Assembly (NCBI GenBank): GCA_002716405.1
Contig: PBBA01000006.1
Coordinates: 354,272 to 402,139, forward strand
Direction of reading: 5' to 3'
From: Chloroflexota bacterium
GTDB taxonomy: Bacteria; Chloroflexota; Dehalococcoidia; UBA2979
Length of the DNA: 47,868 bases
Made by a program: the position numbers and the translations under genes. The notes beneath the pieces were generated by a model, which saw only the letters and a list, made by a program, of their open reading frames with translations, was not told the origin of the DNA and did not search any database. Below, in pieces: positions 1 through 8,568 of this stretch; positions within the stretch are counted from its first letter, which is position 1, and each line of letters opens with the position of its first letter.

Positions 1-77
1 TCAATTACCTCAGACACATCTTCAGTATCTGATTCACTACCCTCAATTACCTCAGACACATCTTCAGTATCTGATTC
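1..77. repeat. 42-bp tandem repeat in the rpsF tail
   Basis: Two copies of a 35-bp block, at 1-35 and 43-77, are identical and separated by a 7-base joint, giving a 42-bp period. The period is exactly 14 codons, so copy-number change would keep the bS6 frame. The array may continue past the left edge. Confidence 0.9.
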
Positions 78-422
78 ATCAAATTCGGTACTTTCATCAT
101 CTTGCAACTCATGAAGATCTTTTACAACACCTTCATAAGGAATAATTCCCTTAATTAACAAATGCCTTAACACGTCCTCAGAAAGATTTAATTGTGATTC
201 TAATTCAGATCCAACTTCAGGTTGTGCATTGAAAGTGGTAAGCACATAAAATCCTTCTAGGTTTTGTCCAATAGGATATGCAAGTCTTCTTCTACCCCAG
301 CGATCGACAGTTAAAACCTCACCAAATTTATTGATAACATCTGAGACATTATCAATAAAAGCAGTAAGTTCTTGCTCTGAAAGGCGCGGATGTAAAACAT
401 ACATCAATTCATAATCATTCAT
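1..422 (-). CDS. rpsF: 30S ribosomal protein bS6, C-terminus cut by window edge
   Basis: Small-subunit ribosomal protein bS6, which binds 16S rRNA with bS18. The translation begins MNDYELMYVLHPRLSEQELT and contains the family block RWGRRRLAYPI near residues 43-53. The bS6 fold ends near residue 105. It is followed by an acidic tail containing a 14-residue repeat (core ESDTEDVSEVIEG) that runs off the window edge, so the true C-terminus is not seen. The start at 422 is preceded by GAGGAA with a short spacer; an in-frame ATG at 446 lacks this. Typical bS6 is about 95-110 residues, so this one is longer than usual. ssb and rpsR, the usual partners, would lie beyond the left edge. Confidence 0.9.
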   Translation of the reverse strand, partial: MNDYELMYVLHPRLSEQELTAFIDNVSDVINKFGEVLTVDRWGRRRLAYPIGQNLEGFYVLTTFNAQPEVGSELESQLNLSEDVLRHLLIKGIIPYEGVVKDLHELQDDESTEFDESDTEDVSEVIEGSESDTEDVSEVI

Positions 423-580
423 AAATTCCTCGCTGACCTTGGTCATTGAAAATATCATTTCAATAAAATTGCTAGATATTCTGATCAGCAACAGCATACT
501 GCATAATTGCAAAAGTAATTACTGTTGAGTAATTGATTTTATCAGCTCAATTGCGTTGAGCAACACTTTCAAGTCAACTA

Positions 581-1837
581 TTATTTCTCAACACCAGGTG
601 CGGCAAATTCAGAACACAATTTTTCAACATCAATCCGTATTGAACTTAATATTTGACTGTCATCATAATTTTCGAATACACGTAAAATCAACTCTCCAAT
701 TTGTTTCATCTCATTACTGCCCATGCCTCGACTTGTGATAGCTGGCGTACCCATTCGAACACCAGATCCTACTGTAGGAGGGTTAGAATCAAAAGGAATT
801 GTATTATAATTCGTAACAATTCCAGCAACTTCCAAGGCTTCAGCTGCTACCTTCCCAGTCAAACCCATCGGTGTAACATCAACTAAAACTAGGTGAGTTT
901 CTGTTCCGCCTGAAACTAATCTTAATCCACCATCCTCAAGTGTAGTAGCTAAGATATTTGCATTAGAGACTGTTTCGTGAGCATATGTTTTAAATTGATC
1001 GGTATTTGCCTCTGAAAGCATTACTGCTTTGCCTGCAATAATATTCATCATCGGACCACCTTGAGAGCCAGGGAAAACACCCCTATCCACCCTTCTAGCA
1101 TAATCTTGATCACAAAGTATCATTCCGCCTCGAGGGCCTCGAAGAGTTTTATGGGTTGAGGAAGTTACAATATGTGCAAATCCTGACGGTGTGGGATGAG
1201 CACCCCCTGCAATTAGACCCGAGATATGGGCCATATCCGCCATTAATGTTGCATCGACTTCATCAGCAATTTCTCTTGCACGCGCAAAATCAATTTTACG
1301 AGGGTAGGCTGTAGCACCAACAACTAAAAGCTTAGGGCGATGTAATTTGGCTATCTCAAGCATGGCATCGTAATCGATGATCTCAGATTCACGATCTACC
1401 CCATAACTAACAAAATTATATAACTTCCCGCTCGCATTTACTGGATGCCCGTGCGTTAGGTGCCCCCCAGCATCCAATTGCATTCCCATGACGGTATCAC
1501 CAGGTTTAAGTAATCCCAGATAAACAGCCATATTGGCCTGTGTACCAGAATGAGGTTGAACATTAGCATGAGCATAATTGAAAAGCGCTTTCGCACGATC
1601 ACGCGCTAAATCTTCAGCTTCATCAACAATACCATTACCTTGATAATAACGTGCTCCGGGGTATCCTTCCGCGTATTTATTAGTCAATACACTTCCAATA
1701 GCTTCAATGACGGCGGTGCTTGCATAATTTTCAGAAGGAATCATTTCCAAAACATTATTTTGACGAATATTTTCACGTGAAATGATATCTGAAACCACTG
1801 GGTCAACATTCTGCAATCCTGTATTCACACTGCTCAT
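581..1837 (-). CDS. glyA: Serine hydroxymethyltransferase
   Basis: PLP enzyme that interconverts serine and glycine, loading tetrahydrofolate with the one-carbon unit used by the purine genes further along. The protein is about 418 residues, normal for the family. The motif SSTHKTLRGPRGG carries the PLP-binding lysine, and the N-terminal block ENIRQNNVLEMIPSENYAS is typical. The ATG at 1837 is chosen because AGGGTGA lies a few bases upstream; a GTG at 1846 would add three residues and overlaps that ribosome-binding site. It lies directly downstream of the gene ending at 1848, so the two are probably co-transcribed. Confidence 0.97.
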   Translation of the reverse strand: MSSVNTGLQNVDPVVSDIISRENIRQNNVLEMIPSENYASTAVIEAIGSVLTNKYAEGYPGARYYQGNGIVDEAEDLARDRAKALFNYAHANVQPHSGTQANMAVYLGLLKPGDTVMGMQLDAGGHLTHGHPVNASGKLYNFVSYGVDRESEIIDYDAMLEIAKLHRPKLLVVGATAYPRKIDFARAREIADEVDATLMADMAHISGLIAGGAHPTPSGFAHIVTSSTHKTLRGPRGGMILCDQDYARRVDRGVFPGSQGGPMMNIIAGKAVMLSEANTDQFKTYAHETVSNANILATTLEDGGLRLVSGGTETHLVLVDVTPMGLTGKVAAEALEVAGIVTNYNTIPFDSNPPTVGSGVRMGTPAITSRGMGSNEMKQIGELILRVFENYDDSQILSSIRIDVEKLCSEFAAPGVEK

Positions 1838-1847
1838 TGTTATCACC

Positions 1848-2978
1848 CTACTCTTCTATACTCCAAACCCAATCATTTAGTAACATCAAATCACCTGAAA
1901 CAAGAGAATGTCCACCAATTATTACTGGTACTGATGAATTCTTTGCTGCTATCACAAGATCCTTTAACCCCGAATGTTGTATTTTATGAGGTCTAAGTAA
2001 ATCAGCATTAAATCGATCTTCCACTGAGGTTGACCATTTTAGATGCGCCAAAACCGGCCGAATATCTATAAATGCTGCATCGCATAACACAGGAATCCAT
2101 TCCGTAAAACACTTATTTGCACCAACACTTTCAATTACTTGGCCCAGCAAAGATCTTGCACGCAATGAACCGTCAGCACCTGCGGCTCCCATACCTCTCT
2201 CTTCCGACAACATCCGAACTCTACATGCAGTTTGTCTTTCAAGATACTGCCATGTATACGAACCTACCCTTCCACTTACAAAGATTTGTTTACTGGAATC
2301 ATTTAACATCTTCGCTGCATCTGACAAAAAATTAGAATCATTATCCCATTTTGCAATTGATCTTCTTAAAAGAGGGCCTCCTGCAGCGGCACAATTTAAT
2401 GTAACTAAGTCTAATGGAGAATCAATATTAAATTGTGTAATAGTATTTCTAGGCAACTCTTCTATGTAAACATTTAATTCTTCTTTAAGGGCTCGTGGAA
2501 CTTCATTATCCGTACTAGGATATTGAGATAATTGAGTAAATACATCACTAGAATTCAGCGCAAAGAAATCTGCAGAGAAATAATTATTCGTTATACAAAT
2601 CAATTGCTCAGAATTGATTTTTTCTTTCAAAATAATAAGATCATCAGCACTAATCAATGGTGCTGAACCAGCTCCAATATACACAAATTGCTCACATTCA
2701 GATTGTTGTAACAATTCATAGAGTCGCTCACCAAATTGAAATTTTTTACCCGGCCTATCAAGAGATAACACAATTCCTTCAGGTAGTGATTGCTCAATTA
2801 ATCGATCGGTAGCCAATGCTATATAATCAAAGCAATCTGCTTCTAAAGATAAATTAAGAAGATCACAAGCTGACGCTTCAAGAGATCTTCTTAATTCACC
2901 TTCAATATTGTCGAATGCGAAACCACCAAGCATTACAATTAGTGCAGTTCTTTTTGCTTTTGATTCAAATTTGTTCAA
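1848..2978 (-). CDS. Conserved protein with possible MobA/CofC-like nucleotidyltransferase fold
   Basis: A 376-residue protein I cannot name. The N-terminal half has features reminiscent of NTP-transferase-like proteins: a start rich in IVMLGG, a central YIGAGSAPLISADDL resembling the loop of MobA/CofC proteins, and ITQFNIDSPLDLVTL, which resembles their conserved D-(I/V)-D-(T/S)-P-x-D-L motif. The C-terminal half (SGRVGSYTWQYLERQT, then SEERGMGAAG) matches nothing I know. The gene ends ten bases before the glyA start, so they look like one transcription unit. The fold is an inference from two short motifs. Confidence 0.5.
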   Translation of the reverse strand: MNKFESKAKRTALIVMLGGFAFDNIEGELRRSLEASACDLLNLSLEADCFDYIALATDRLIEQSLPEGIVLSLDRPGKKFQFGERLYELLQQSECEQFVYIGAGSAPLISADDLIILKEKINSEQLICITNNYFSADFFALNSSDVFTQLSQYPSTDNEVPRALKEELNVYIEELPRNTITQFNIDSPLDLVTLNCAAAGGPLLRRSIAKWDNDSNFLSDAAKMLNDSSKQIFVSGRVGSYTWQYLERQTACRVRMLSEERGMGAAGADGSLRARSLLGQVIESVGANKCFTEWIPVLCDAAFIDIRPVLAHLKWSTSVEDRFNADLLRPHKIQHSGLKDLVIAAKNSSVPVIIGGHSLVSGDLMLLNDWVWSIEE

Positions 2979-3048
2979 AACCGAAGACCTCTACGCTAAA
3001 ACTTAATTTACATATACCCTCTACAGACAAGCAAGATACGATATTCCT

Positions 3049-4320
3049 ATGAATCAAATAACAACCCGAAAATATTCTAGAATTGTTAGCCGCTTTTCTG
3101 TACTTAGTTACAAAGACTTTCAATTGTTAATTATCATGCAAATAATATCTAGTATGCGAATGCCGATTATTTTCGTAACACAATCGTGGTATGTAGCAAT
3201 CACTGTACCAGAAAACCAAAGACTCTTAGCACTGGGTATCCTCTCAGCATTAAGAGGAATTGCATTTTTAGGATATGCATTGTTTGGAGGAACTTTTGCT
3301 GATCGATTTCCTAGAACGAAAGTTATATACATTAGCCATTTTGCAGGATTGATTAGCGTATTAATTATTGGAGGCTTACTTCTAATACCTATGATCAATA
3401 ATGGAGAAGGGTTATGGCTTCCTATAATGATGATCCTTTTTGCAACCTTCGGAATAATTAACGCACAGGATATGCCTACTAGAACAGCAATGATTAGAGA
3501 TACAGTACCGGAACAGCTCCTACCTCAAGCCATTACATTACATCAATTAGCAATGTCAATCGGTTTGCTCATTGCTGCACCTTTAGCTGGTTTCTCTATT
3601 GATTATTTTGGTTTTGCAACTACTTATATGGTTGCCGGAATAACACATATCGCAGTCTTAATTGCTGTAAGAAAAATGTCCGTTATTTCAGCTGCAGATC
3701 CCGAAGCATCTAATGATTCAATTATGAAAAATCTTCAACAAGGCCTTATATCATTAAGGAGTAATCCCATTGTTCGTTGGACAATATTTTCAAATTGGAT
3801 AGTGACATCTCTAGGTCTCAGTGTAATGGGAGGATTGATTGCTGCATGGATTAATGATGTTCTGCTACTGGAGGCATCTGACTGGGGAATAATGATTATT
3901 TTTTGGGGTGTCGGAGGTGTTTGCGCCTCTTTATGGCTAAGTTGGAAAAATAATTTTCAACATCTTGGACTTTGGTACTTGGGTGCATGCACCTTAATGG
4001 GATTATCTATACTTGGCTTTTCTGTTACGAGAGTAGTCTTGCTTGCTTTTGTATTAAATGGAATTGTAGGTTTTTCTTACCAATTAATATTAACACTCAG
4101 TGTCGATATCATTCAAAGACAGGTTCCCAATCGCTTGATGGGGCGAACAGTCGGTATATTAATGTTGGCAAGTGGAATAATGCAGATCGTTGGTATATTG
4201 GCTGGTTTTTTAGCACAAAATTTGGGAATAGAAACAATTTACATAGCAGCAGGGGTCACTACAATTTTATTTTCAGTAGGATTAATTTTATTTCAACGAC
4301 CTTTAAGAAATGTTACATGA
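3049..4320 (+). CDS. MFS transporter (EntS-like MFS_3 type)
   Basis: A 423-residue integral membrane protein with about 12 hydrophobic segments. The loop after the second segment reads GGTFADRFPRTK, matching the G-x-x-x-D-R-x-x-R MFS signature, and the overall pattern resembles the enterobactin-exporter/MFS_3 group. The N-terminal block (ALGILSALRGIAFLGYALFG) fits that group. It is divergent from the gene ending at 1848 and shares a roughly 70-bp promoter gap with it. The fused MoaD-MoaE gene follows closely on the same strand. The substrate cannot be told from sequence. Confidence 0.85.
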   Translation: MNQITTRKYSRIVSRFSVLSYKDFQLLIIMQIISSMRMPIIFVTQSWYVAITVPENQRLLALGILSALRGIAFLGYALFGGTFADRFPRTKVIYISHFAGLISVLIIGGLLLIPMINNGEGLWLPIMMILFATFGIINAQDMPTRTAMIRDTVPEQLLPQAITLHQLAMSIGLLIAAPLAGFSIDYFGFATTYMVAGITHIAVLIAVRKMSVISAADPEASNDSIMKNLQQGLISLRSNPIVRWTIFSNWIVTSLGLSVMGGLIAAWINDVLLLEASDWGIMIIFWGVGGVCASLWLSWKNNFQHLGLWYLGACTLMGLSILGFSVTRVVLLAFVLNGIVGFSYQLILTLSVDIIQRQVPNRLMGRTVGILMLASGIMQIVGILAGFLAQNLGIETIYIAAGVTTILFSVGLILFQRPLRNVT

Positions 4321-4365
4321 TCTTTTATACAATTTTTGAAACATATATACGAAATAGAGGGAATC

Positions 4366-5052
4366 GTGAAGGTAACTATCCAACTTTTTGCAGGGCTTAA
4401 AGATATTGTAGGTTCAGATATTGTTGAAAATTTTGAACAAGATTCAATATCAGTTGCTGAACTACGCAATCATCTAGAAAAAAATTATGAAAAACTCCGC
4501 CCTTACCTATCAGGAGTAGCAATAGCCATTAATGAAGACTACGTTCTAGATGACAACATTGAACTCCATGATGGTGACTCTGTTGCTTTAATTCCTCCTA
4601 TTGCTGGAGGAGGGCCTAACTTCCTCATTACAAAAGAGATTCTACTACCTTCAACTGTTAAAAAATTAGTAACTACGCCTTCAAGTGGAGCAATTATTGT
4701 ATTCGAAGGTGTCGTAAGAAATTTACATGAAGGACGTAGGGTATTGCGTTTAGAATACGAAGCTTATGCAACAATGGCTTTGAAACAACTCGAACTAGTT
4801 GGAAATGAAATTCTATCTGAATTCCATAATAAAGAAGTTCATAAAATAGCCATCCACCATAGAACAGGTATGCTGGAAATTGGTGATACCTCTCTCTTAA
4901 TTGCCGTATCCGCAACGCATAGCGCTGAAGCATTTGAAGCTACATCTCTAGCAGTCACTCGCGTAAAGGAAACTGTTCCAATCTGGAAAAAAGAATATGG
5001 GGAAAAAGGATCTATGTGGCAAGACGGAATCTTACCTAAACCTATTACTTAA
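4366..5052 (+). CDS. MoaD-MoaE fusion, molybdopterin synthase
   Basis: Both halves of molybdopterin synthase, which adds dithiolene sulfur to cyclic pyranopterin monophosphate, are in one 228-residue chain. Residues 1-83 are the MoaD ubiquitin-like carrier ending IPPIAGGG; residues about 86-228 are MoaE with the catalytic-site region VKETVPIWKKE and terminal MWQDGILPKP. MoaD normally needs a free C-terminal Gly-Gly to be adenylated and sulfurated, and here it continues directly into PN. The GTG at 4366 is preferred over the TTG at 4336 because GAGGG sits just upstream. A similar MoaD-MoaE fusion (MoaX) is known in Mycobacterium and is reported to be cleaved after the Gly pair. The xdhC genes at 38673-39868 indicate a molybdenum enzyme elsewhere. 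Confidence 0.93.
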   Translation: MKVTIQLFAGLKDIVGSDIVENFEQDSISVAELRNHLEKNYEKLRPYLSGVAIAINEDYVLDDNIELHDGDSVALIPPIAGGGPNFLITKEILLPSTVKKLVTTPSSGAIIVFEGVVRNLHEGRRVLRLEYEAYATMALKQLELVGNEILSEFHNKEVHKIAIHHRTGMLEIGDTSLLIAVSATHSAEAFEATSLAVTRVKETVPIWKKEYGEKGSMWQDGILPKPIT

Positions 5053-5053
5053 T

Positions 5054-6418
5054 TCAGATTATTTTAGTTCCCCCTATCCTATAATCGGGAGCAGTAATCT
5101 CATAAACTGTAGAAATCTGAATGTCAGCCAATCGTGAAGCAATTCTAGGTTGTATATCACCTAACTTACAGTTAGTAGTGATAATTGTCGGTATTTTTTT
5201 TAGATGGCGATAATTAACCAACTGATAAAGTTTCTCTTCAGCCCAACTACTAGAACTTTGAGCTCCCATATCGTCCAAAACTAAAAGAGATACATCTTTC
5301 ATTTTTCGAAATTTAACTTCAAAGTTACTTGTAGAAGAATTATTGAAAGTAGATCTAAAATCATCTAATAAATCTGGAACATTAGCGAAAGCCACATTTT
5401 CACCCTGAGAAATTCTGTGCCCAGTAATTGCAGCTGCCAGATGTGTTTTGCCACAACCATTACCACCTAAAAAGACTAACCACCCCTCAGGATTTTGGGA
5501 CCAATGCTTTGCAAGTTGTAATACACCTTCTAAATTTTTTCTGTATTCTCCCTTAAGGCCACGTGCTTTTGGATCAAAATTATCAAATTGAAATTGTTCA
5601 ATTTCATCTGACTCCATAGCCCCCGTTGTCGTTAACAACGAAGTACTACCAACTCCTAAATTAATCACCTGGGATATTCCAGGGTCTAATAGTTTAGTCA
5701 TGATCCGAGATTCTGTATCGAAGGTAATATCACGACAGGTAAAAATAGTAGCAGCTTCAGAATTAAATCTGTGTGTAACAATTTGGATTAATTTTTCCTC
5801 AGCCCAATTAGTTGCAGAGTAACCTCCAAGATCATCAATCACCAATAGAGGGGCTTCTTTATATTTTTCTATAATATCATCATATTGATAATCATTTTCA
5901 TCATCATAAGTTGATCGCAATTCATCGAGAAAATCTGCAACATTAACAAAGAGGCCTGGTTCTCCTTTATCTATCAATTTGTTTACTATTGCAGCTGCGA
6001 GATGAGATTTCCCAACACCATGTGCTCCTGTAATAACCAGCCAGCCCACGGGGTACTCTGCAAAATGTTCAATCAATTCCACAGCTTCACAGTATCGTTT
6101 CTGATCATTTGGCTGAATTAACCTTCCTGTTCTGTCTATATTTTTAAAAGATCTATTCTTTAATGGACCTAGTTGTGAATATCTTTGAAGTCTAGTCTTG
6201 CGAGTTTGTTCGTCTTCATAAAGCGAACAAATACATGGCTCTACTTTTCCAAACTTTGGATCTGTTAAATCTTCAGTAACCCTGACAAAACGAGCATCAG
6301 AACAAATTGCACATATCACACGATCTTCAATTTCATCAATTTTATTTGTTGAATCATTTTCTCTTATAGAGATGGCTGTACGGATCGGTTGATTCATTAT
6401 TTCGCCAAGCTGTTTCAT
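5054..6418 (-). CDS. Tandem-domain DnaC/DnaI-like AAA+ helicase-loader ATPase
   Basis: A 454-residue protein with two complete DnaC-like AAA+ modules. The N-terminus has a zinc-site pattern C36-x2-C39 and C62-x-C64, as in DnaI/DnaC-type proteins. Module 1: Walker A GAHGVGKSH (131-139), Walker B LLVIDDLG (about 191-198). Module 2: Walker A GGNGCGKTH (318-326), Walker B LLVLDDMG (about 378-385) and an ASRL sensor/arginine-finger segment near 427. Bacterial DnaC/DnaI normally have one module (roughly 245-310 residues). The start at 6418 has GGGAG six bases upstream and overlaps the DnaD-like gene by 65 bp. Its place behind dnaB and the DnaD-like gene supports a role in loading the DnaB helicase. 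It converges with the molybdopterin gene two bases away. Confidence 0.85.
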   Translation of the reverse strand: MKQLGEIMNQPIRTAISIRENDSTNKIDEIEDRVICAICSDARFVRVTEDLTDPKFGKVEPCICSLYEDEQTRKTRLQRYSQLGPLKNRSFKNIDRTGRLIQPNDQKRYCEAVELIEHFAEYPVGWLVITGAHGVGKSHLAAAIVNKLIDKGEPGLFVNVADFLDELRSTYDDENDYQYDDIIEKYKEAPLLVIDDLGGYSATNWAEEKLIQIVTHRFNSEAATIFTCRDITFDTESRIMTKLLDPGISQVINLGVGSTSLLTTTGAMESDEIEQFQFDNFDPKARGLKGEYRKNLEGVLQLAKHWSQNPEGWLVFLGGNGCGKTHLAAAITGHRISQGENVAFANVPDLLDDFRSTFNNSSTSNFEVKFRKMKDVSLLVLDDMGAQSSSSWAEEKLYQLVNYRHLKKIPTIITTNCKLGDIQPRIASRLADIQISTVYEITAPDYRIGGTKII

Positions 6419-7049
6419 TATTTCTCCCTTCCTTCTCCCAACGTTTTAAAATTGCATCTACATATCTCCATGAGCGAGCATTATTAGTAGATGCTAAATT
6501 TAATGCTTCGATAATCCACTCCGTTGGATATCTAGCTTCAGCTTCTCTAATTGCTTCGGCAATTACAGGAGTTATAGTTCCAATTTCCTGTTCATAAACA
6601 ATAATCGGAGTTGTTTTACTTAAATTGATAGATACAGTTGTTTGCGGATCTTTAGAAAAAGAAAGTACACCTGTTTGCACTTGCTGATGTTGCCTTCTTC
6701 CATTCTCATTGTTCAAAAAATATAAAAAATCTTGATCATTTAATTTGCATTCAAGTAATGCTCCCACTTCAACACCCTTGTTAAGTGCTTCTTTAATTTG
6801 AATACGATAAGCATCTTCAGATAATACTACTCGCAAGGCTGTTTCGTTCACTAGCTCTTCAAAACTAACAGCTCGTACACGTCCTGATTTTCGAAAAATC
6901 ATATAAAGTACGTGTAAAATAACTCGAATTTCAATTCCCTTATTCAAATTTGGCATTAACTCATTAAAAAATTCTACTGGTATAGTTACTGCTCTTGATC
7001 CTGTTCGGAAACCTTCAAATTGCATACCTTTGGGATTGTTAACATTCAT
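6354..7049 (-). CDS. DnaD-like replication initiation protein
   Basis: A 231-residue protein. Residues about 150-210 match the DnaD/DnaB_2 helical domain: YEQEIGTITPVIAEAIREAE, then PTEWIIEALNLA and SWRYVDAILKRW. The N-terminal part (about 1-100) looks like a winged-helix region. In Firmicutes DnaD and DnaB remodel origin DNA and bring in the helicase-loader complex, so its place between dnaB and the DnaC-like gene makes sense. The ATG at 7049 overlaps the dnaB stop codon as TGATG, suggesting translational coupling. Its 3' end overlaps the next gene by 65 bp. Confidence 0.82.
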   Translation of the reverse strand: MNVNNPKGMQFEGFRTGSRAVTIPVEFFNELMPNLNKGIEIRVILHVLYMIFRKSGRVRAVSFEELVNETALRVVLSEDAYRIQIKEALNKGVEVGALLECKLNDQDFLYFLNNENGRRQHQQVQTGVLSFSKDPQTTVSINLSKTTPIIVYEQEIGTITPVIAEAIREAEARYPTEWIIEALNLASTNNARSWRYVDAILKRWEKEGRNNETAWRNNESTDPYSHLYKRK

Positions 7050-8488
7050 CAATTGGTAGGTCCTAAAGAATCAGCTTCCAAGTGTGACGTATCTGATCTT
7101 AATAATAAATCTTGAAAACTAGCTGTTTCAGGAACAAAGCGAATCGTAACAGTTCCTGTAGGACCATTTCGATGTTTAGCAATAATAACTTGAGCTAAGC
7201 CAGTAGGATGCTGAGAACCAGGAGATGTAGGATTTTTGTCTTGCCACTGTTCAGCTTGCAAATAGACATCTTCTCTATAAATAAACATCACAATATCAGC
7301 ATCTTGTTCTATTGCTCCAGATTCACGAAGATCGGAAAGCATCGGAATATGAGGTTGACGACTTTCAACCGCTCGAGACAATTGAGCTGCGGCAATCACA
7401 GGAACATTTAATTCACGTGCAAGTTCTTTAAGTGATCGTGAAATATGACTAATCTCATTGGCTCGAGTATCAGCACGACCACTACTTTGAAGAAGTTGAA
7501 GATAGTCAACGATTACTAAATCTAATCCAAACTCCGCTTGCAACCGACGACATTTCGCCCTAATTTCTGAAACAGATAGCATCGCAGAATCATCAATGAA
7601 TATAGGGGCGCTCGATAATTGCCCATGTGCATTCATTACTCGAGACTCTTCCTCTTCACCATGGCGACCAAGCCTAAGTCGAGACATTTTTACCCCTGAT
7701 TCAGCCGACAACATTCGCATTGCAAGTTGTTCACCATTCATTTCTAGGCTGAAAATTGCAACGGTCCCCTGACTACCCACAGCTGCATTTCTGGCAAAAT
7801 TTAACATAAGTGAAGTTTTCCCCACTCCAGTCCTAGCAGCAAGAACAAGCAAATCCCCCCTTTTGAATCCTCCTAGTAGCTCATCCATATCCATAAAACC
7901 AGATCTAACAACTGTATCGACTTCTTCTTCAGATGGAATCTCTAAAAAATCATCTAATAATTCCCTAAGTCGTCGAAAATCTCCTGAAGCTTCAGCGGAA
8001 CGAAGATTAAGTAAAAGAGATTCAGATTCTCTAATTACATGAGAAACATCTGCACCACCTGCATTAGCAAGTTGTGCAATTTGTCCGGCAGTTTGCATGA
8101 GTCGACGATACAAAGCATCTCGAGCAATTATACGTGCATGCGATTCAACTCCTATAGCAGTAAAGTATTTCCCAGCTATTTCTTGTAAATAAGCCTCTCC
8201 ACCTACGGACTCAAGTCTATCTAAGCGGAGTAATTCATGTGCCACAGTTGGTACTGTAATGGTTTCGTTACGATCAGCTAACTGGAGACATACTTCATAA
8301 ATCCAACCATTGTGCTCGCGAAAAAAATCATTAGGTTGAATGATAGGGGCAACTCGCGCATAAGCATCATTATCTAAAAGCAGTGCAGCAATAACTGCTT
8401 CTTCTGCACTTATGTCATGTGGAGGAAGGCCAGACTGTTGCACACGAGAATTCTGAGGAATTTGAGCAGGAACATTGTCTAAGACCAT
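7049..8488 (-). CDS. dnaB: Replicative DNA helicase DnaB
   Basis: Hexameric 5'-3' helicase of the replication fork, 479 residues. The N-terminal domain begins near PPHDISAEEAVIAALLLD. The RecA-like domain has Walker A AARTGVGKTSL and the block VIVDYLQLLQ, and later DLRESGAIEQDADIV, all typical of DnaB. No intein is seen. The ATG at 8488 has GAGGGGG upstream. That site lies in a small hairpin with CCCTC at 8498-8502 and GAGGG at 8511-8515. It is co-directional with rplI upstream, and the DnaD-like and DnaC-like genes follow, so loader and helicase would be made together. Confidence 0.97.
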   Translation of the reverse strand: MVLDNVPAQIPQNSRVQQSGLPPHDISAEEAVIAALLLDNDAYARVAPIIQPNDFFREHNGWIYEVCLQLADRNETITVPTVAHELLRLDRLESVGGEAYLQEIAGKYFTAIGVESHARIIARDALYRRLMQTAGQIAQLANAGGADVSHVIRESESLLLNLRSAEASGDFRRLRELLDDFLEIPSEEEVDTVVRSGFMDMDELLGGFKRGDLLVLAARTGVGKTSLMLNFARNAAVGSQGTVAIFSLEMNGEQLAMRMLSAESGVKMSRLRLGRHGEEEESRVMNAHGQLSSAPIFIDDSAMLSVSEIRAKCRRLQAEFGLDLVIVDYLQLLQSSGRADTRANEISHISRSLKELARELNVPVIAAAQLSRAVESRQPHIPMLSDLRESGAIEQDADIVMFIYREDVYLQAEQWQDKNPTSPGSQHPTGLAQVIIAKHRNGPTGTVTIRFVPETASFQDLLLRSDTSHLEADSLGPTN

Positions 8489-8568
8489 CTAATATCCCCC
8501 TCACGGAAAAGAGGGTCATACAAGTCTTAATACCTAAACGTAGTATAAAAATTAGAAACGAAATTTGA

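Noticed and set aside
545-561. Hairpin GCTCAA/TTGAGC after glyA
   Set aside because: Six-base stem with no U-run on either strand, so it cannot be called a terminator.
3972-4400. 142-codon plus-strand frame over the end of the MFS gene
   Set aside because: It overlaps two well-supported genes in another frame and its product shows no domain.
7049-8488. Intein in dnaB
   Set aside because: The protein is 479 residues and runs unbroken through the Walker A and later motifs.
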